A stretch of DNA of 44,164 bases. Source: Candidatus Gottesmanbacteria bacterium (GTDB taxonomy: Bacteria; Patescibacteriota; Microgenomatia; UBA10105; UBA927). The stretch lies in assembly GCA_016214885.1 (NCBI GenBank), contig JACRMP010000035.1, positions 1-44,164 of the forward strand, given 5' to 3'. The notes under the pieces are model-generated. The model saw nothing but the letters and a program-made list of their open reading frames with translations, was not told where the DNA came from and ran no database searches. Below are positions 41,423 to 44,164 of this stretch, in pieces. The position numbers and the translations under genes are program-made. Position 1 is the first letter of the stretch. The number at the start of each line of letters is the position of its first letter.

Positions 41423-42157
41423 TTATTGGATTTCGTAGCTTAGGCTTACGTTGACCGTAAGCTCGGAAGTACCGGGTTCCACCTGGGTAGGCTCGCCTCC
41501 CCCTGCCATAGGCATGACTTTGGCGGCGTCAAACATGACCGGCCGCGGGTTAGCGCCACCGCCTTCACTGTAGTTTATGACCCGTCCGAGCTTGAATCCT
41601 GCGGCTTTGGCTGCAGCTTCTGCTTTGGATTTGGCGTCAGCAACTGCCAGCTCCCTTGCCTGATTTTCTGCTTTGGTTTTGTCATCGACGTCAAAGCTTA
41701 CTCCCCCCACCTCGTTGGCTCCTGCAGCGGTCGCTGCATCTATAACGGCATTGGCATTGTCGATTTTCCGTACCTTTATGGTGAGATTCGAATTCGCCTG
41801 GTATCCGGTAATCCGCTGTGATGAGGACGAATAATCATAGGTTGGCGAGATATTATAATAGCTCGTCTTTATATCTCCCGCTCCCACGCCAAGTTTTTTT
41901 ATGGCATCGCTCATGGCGTTTATTTTGGTGTTCAGCTCCTGCTGTACCTTGGATACACTAGCGCCCTGTGCGGTTACACCGACACTGACGACGGCAATAT
42001 CAGGAACCATCGTGATTTTCCCCTCGCCGCTTACTGAAAATGTGTCAGTTTTGGTAGTGGTCACGCTATTTACCGAAAACGGGATGGGTCCCGCAATTTT
42101 AGTGTAGGCAAACAGTAAAATGAAAAAAAGCACTATGGCTCCGGATAAGTCTTTCAT
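41423..42157 (-). CDS. SIMPL-domain (DUF541) exported protein
   Basis: 244 aa from the ATG at 42157, which has the ribosome site AAGGAGG and overlaps the folD stop as ATGA. An N-terminal transmembrane segment (about 5-25) is followed by the SIMPL domain: FSVSGEGKITMVPDIAVVSVGV, then IKTSYYNISPTYDY, GYQANSNLTIKVRK and the Ala/Lys-rich helix AVADAKSKAEAAAKAAGFKLG. It ends ELTVNVSLSYEIQ. The domain occurs in periplasmic or surface proteins of unclear function. A paralogue is encoded at 43090-43830. Confidence 0.92.
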   Translation of the reverse strand: MKDLSGAIVLFFILLFAYTKIAGPIPFSVNSVTTTKTDTFSVSGEGKITMVPDIAVVSVGVTAQGASVSKVQQELNTKINAMSDAIKKLGVGAGDIKTSYYNISPTYDYSSSSQRITGYQANSNLTIKVRKIDNANAVIDAATAAGANEVGGVSFDVDDKTKAENQARELAVADAKSKAEAAAKAAGFKLGRVINYSEGGGANPRPVMFDAAKVMPMAGGGEPTQVEPGTSELTVNVSLSYEIQ

Positions 42158-43011
42158 AATTGGCCTCCTTTTTGTATAGTACATGCTTTTATAACATTTT
42201 TCATGAGACAGGCGACATTTACGGGGCCAACCCCGCCGGGCGTTGGGGTGTACCATCCGGCAATGCTACTAATATCGGACTCATCGTAATCCCCGTGCAG
42301 CTTGCCCAATGCATCGCGCCATATGCCGACGCTTATGAGGATGCACCCGGGCGTTATAGACTTGCCGGTTACTACGCGCTCTTTGCCAACGCAGCTGATG
42401 ATTATGTCAGCACTGCGTAGTATTTTTTCCGGATGAGAGGTTTGGGAGTGAATAATAGACGTCGCACATTCCAGTTTTTGGAAATAGGTGGCGATTGGTG
42501 TTCCCGCTGTTCCCCCCCGTCCTATTACGACAATTTTTTTCTTCCGCAGCCAATTGGCAAAATCATTTGTATCTTTGGTATTTGTAAGAATTGATTGCAG
42601 TATTTCGCCAACTGCAGCAGCCACCGGCACTTCGAACGGGGAATCCGGCAGGAACCCGTCAACATCTTTTGCTTTTTGTACTTTAACAAGTACGTCATCC
42701 ACCCTACCCACCTCTTCGGGGATCGGCCGCTGGATGATAAGCCCGTGAACCGACGGGTCGCTGTTGTATTTGGCAATGAGGTTATATAGTCCTCCACCGG
42801 TGACTGAAGCGGTTTGATGATCAAAAATAAGTCTCGCTCCTATGTTGTCGGCGGCTTTTTGTTTTTGTCTGATGTACGCCATCGATGCGGGGTTATCACC
42901 CACCTGGATAACAGCCAAAGTGGGCACCACGCCTTCTGCCGCAAGTGCTGCCACCCGGCTCCTCAGATTAGAAAGTATTGTGTCAGCCAGCATTTTCCCG
43001 TCGATAAGCAT
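42154..43011 (-). CDS. folD: Methylenetetrahydrofolate dehydrogenase/cyclohydrolase
   Basis: 285 aa. Makes 10-formyl-THF from 5,10-methylene-THF. Conserved: VIQVGDNPASMAYIRQKQKAAD with the catalytic Y-x3-K, VHGLIIQRPIPEEV, KDVDGF, VVIGRGGTAGTPIATYF (usually GRSxIVGxP; here GRGGTAGTP) and the end TPTPGGVGPVNVACLMKN. TATACT (43027-43022) is 10 nt before the ATG. It is the first gene of a two-gene unit with the SIMPL protein. Confidence 0.96.
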   Translation of the reverse strand: MLIDGKMLADTILSNLRSRVAALAAEGVVPTLAVIQVGDNPASMAYIRQKQKAADNIGARLIFDHQTASVTGGGLYNLIAKYNSDPSVHGLIIQRPIPEEVGRVDDVLVKVQKAKDVDGFLPDSPFEVPVAAAVGEILQSILTNTKDTNDFANWLRKKKIVVIGRGGTAGTPIATYFQKLECATSIIHSQTSHPEKILRSADIIISCVGKERVVTGKSITPGCILISVGIWRDALGKLHGDYDESDISSIAGWYTPTPGGVGPVNVACLMKNVIKACTIQKGGQL

Positions 43012-43089
43012 AATGAGATTAAGTATAGCAAATTCACAATTGACAGCAGTGCGTATTTACCGTTTACTGGAACAAGAGGAGAATTATCT

Positions 43090-43830
43090 ATGGAAAGCAA
43101 ATCGTTAAGCGCGTCCGTTATTTTGAGTGCTGTGTTGTTCGTCGCCCTTCTTGGTTTGGGCGGGATGTTTCTCCCTTCGTGGGGAAAGCTTGAGCTGACT
43201 CCTCCCCGGACTGTGACGGTTGTCGGAGAGGCCAAGTCGCAGGAAAAAAGCCAGATTGCTATATTTTCCGCGGGAGTAAACGCATTTAACGATGATAAAA
43301 ATGTGGCAGTCAGTGAAGTGAATAAAAAAGTCGAAGCGATTATCAGCGCCGTCAAAGAGTTTGGTGTGTCAGCGGCAGACATAAAAACACAAAGCATGAA
43401 TATCTACCAGAATCAGGAGCAGTACTATGATGCCGACGGCCGGCAGAAATATCGCGCAGGACAATGGAATGTGAGTAATACCGTTGAGATAAAGCTTATG
43501 GATGTGGATCGGGCAAGTACGCTTGCCAGTATTTTAACCAAAAGCGGCGCTAACAATGTATATGGCCCGAATTTTACGTTCGATGACACGAGTGAGCAGG
43601 CAACGGCACTTCTGGATGCCGCGTATAAGAACGCGCAGGTAAAGGCAGAAAAGATCGCCGTAAGCACCGGTAAAAAACTGGGCAGTGTGGTGAGCGTGAC
43701 GGAAGCAGGAGCGAGTCAGCAGCCAGTACCCTACCTCCGGATGGAGGGCGGTGGCGGCGGTGGCGGTGCCGTTGAGCCGGGATCGGGAACCGTGATGAAA
43801 ACCGTAACCGTCACCTTTGAGCTCAAATAA
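43090..43830 (+). CDS. SIMPL-domain (DUF541) exported protein, second copy
   Basis: 246 aa from the ATG at 43090 (AAGAGGAG upstream); the longer frame to 42814 runs antisense through folD and is not used. An N-terminal membrane segment (about 7-29) leads into a SIMPL domain: RTVTVVGEAKSQEKSQIAIFS, DIKTQSMNIYQNQEQY, NVSNTVEIKLMDVDRAS, AYKNAQVKAEKIAVSTGKKLG. A glycine run (GGGGGGGAVEPGSGT) precedes the last strand. It is related to the product at 41423-42157 and divergent from folD. Confidence 0.92.
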   Translation: MESKSLSASVILSAVLFVALLGLGGMFLPSWGKLELTPPRTVTVVGEAKSQEKSQIAIFSAGVNAFNDDKNVAVSEVNKKVEAIISAVKEFGVSAADIKTQSMNIYQNQEQYYDADGRQKYRAGQWNVSNTVEIKLMDVDRASTLASILTKSGANNVYGPNFTFDDTSEQATALLDAAYKNAQVKAEKIAVSTGKKLGSVVSVTEAGASQQPVPYLRMEGGGGGGGAVEPGSGTVMKTVTVTFELK

Positions 43831-43919
43831 ACCGATAGCTGCCCGGTTTTGTAGGAGGATTTGATCTTCTCCAGCGGGCACCAGTAATCGAGCCGCAAGA
43901 TAGCTGTCAGATCCTCTAC

Positions 43920-44147
43920 TTATGGTATTGGGCAGGGTGTTGGTGTAGGAAGCAGTGCGGTGGTTTTTTCATCACAGGTATATATGGTTTTACCGCACGT
44001 GGTCAGGTGGAATGTTTTACCGTCTTTTTCACATCGCACCTGGGACACCCTATTGATGATAGTAGTTGTGACAACGGTAAACGCGAGCTGTGAGTATGCG
44101 ATTAGCCCCGTAAGCGCCAAGAGGATTGGCTGAAAAAATGATTCCAT
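43920..44147 (-). CDS. Small membrane-anchored or secreted protein, 75 aa
   Basis: An N-terminal hydrophobic segment (about 5-27) is followed by a small domain with four cysteines (VRCEKDGKTFHLTTCGKTIYTC, and a Cys near the end) and a Pro/Thr-rich tail LLPTPTPCPIP. Two disulphides are possible outside the cell. TACAAT at 44164-44159 lies 11 nt before the ATG, which supports a real gene. No family recognised. Confidence 0.6.
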   Translation of the reverse strand: MESFFQPILLALTGLIAYSQLAFTVVTTTIINRVSQVRCEKDGKTFHLTTCGKTIYTCDEKTTALLPTPTPCPIP

Positions 44148-44164
44148 AGTGCAACTTTATTGTA

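Noticed and set aside
42814-43089. N-terminal extension of the second SIMPL protein
   Set aside because: This part is antisense to folD; the ATG at 43090 has a good ribosome site and starts a signal-anchor sequence.

Overview
The window looks like a chromosomal segment of a Candidate Phyla Radiation (Patescibacteria) bacterium, probably of the Microgenomates group. That placement is inference. It rests on: an archaeal-type RuBisCO next to a ribose-1,5-bisphosphate isomerase; an rpsF-ssb-rpsR cluster with no rplI (L9) after it; many small single-pass exported proteins of unknown function; and compact, overlapping genes with frequent strand switches. Coding density is high except for one 1.2 kb gap.

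Layout. 1-2022: the 3' part of an AT-rich P-loop ATPase gene unlike its neighbours. 2170-4302: RuBisCO and R15P isomerase, two enzymes of the AMP (nucleoside) salvage pathway. 4353-7897: an ABC-F ATPase, YchF and small unknown proteins. 7955-11537: S6, SSB, S18, a C-terminal processing protease and an HtrA-like protease. 11541-13577: RF1 without its N-terminal domain, L31 and an EamA transporter. 13692-21715: a long leftward histidine operon. 21733-24107: an M24 peptidase and two exported proteins. 24253-26474: an MBL-fold protein, DnaB and tRNA-Leu(CAA). 26543-36703: membrane proteins, an MFS carrier, an Lgt-like protein, a DksA-type zinc finger, RluA, a Kef-type antiporter, Tgt, a 48-residue protein, a LytR_C protein, a TPR protein and YebC. 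36704-37925: non-coding DNA with several repeat families. 37926-44147: a 2H-phosphoesterase-like protein, a tyrosine recombinase, an ATP-grasp ligase, a C39-type peptidase, FolD flanked by two SIMPL-domain proteins, and a small exported protein.

The most striking system is the histidine operon. A strong promoter leads into a leader that reads as a compact T-box riboswitch: a CAC specifier in a short hairpin loop, and a T-box sequence whose UGGG matches the C73-CCA end of tRNA-His. A second terminator hairpin follows, then a tRNA-His gene with G-1, anticodon GTG and encoded CCA but an aberrant T-loop. Then come hisG, hisD, hisC, a HAD phosphatase, hisB, hisH, hisF, hisI, hisE and hisS. The riboswitch, its cognate tRNA, the biosynthetic enzymes and the charging enzyme therefore appear to sit on one transcript. 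hisA is missing from the cluster, and the HAD protein is the likely histidinol-phosphatase. hisS carries an apparent frameshift near its 3' end.

Initiation looks dual. Many first genes have a TAnAAT-like -10 box only 6-10 nt before the ATG, which suggests leaderless or nearly leaderless mRNAs. Internal operon genes have strong Shine-Dalgarno sequences and ATGA overlaps. Short palindromic elements occur at three places, two of them flanked by duplicated host sequence (the ychF 3' end and the tRNA-Leu 5' end).
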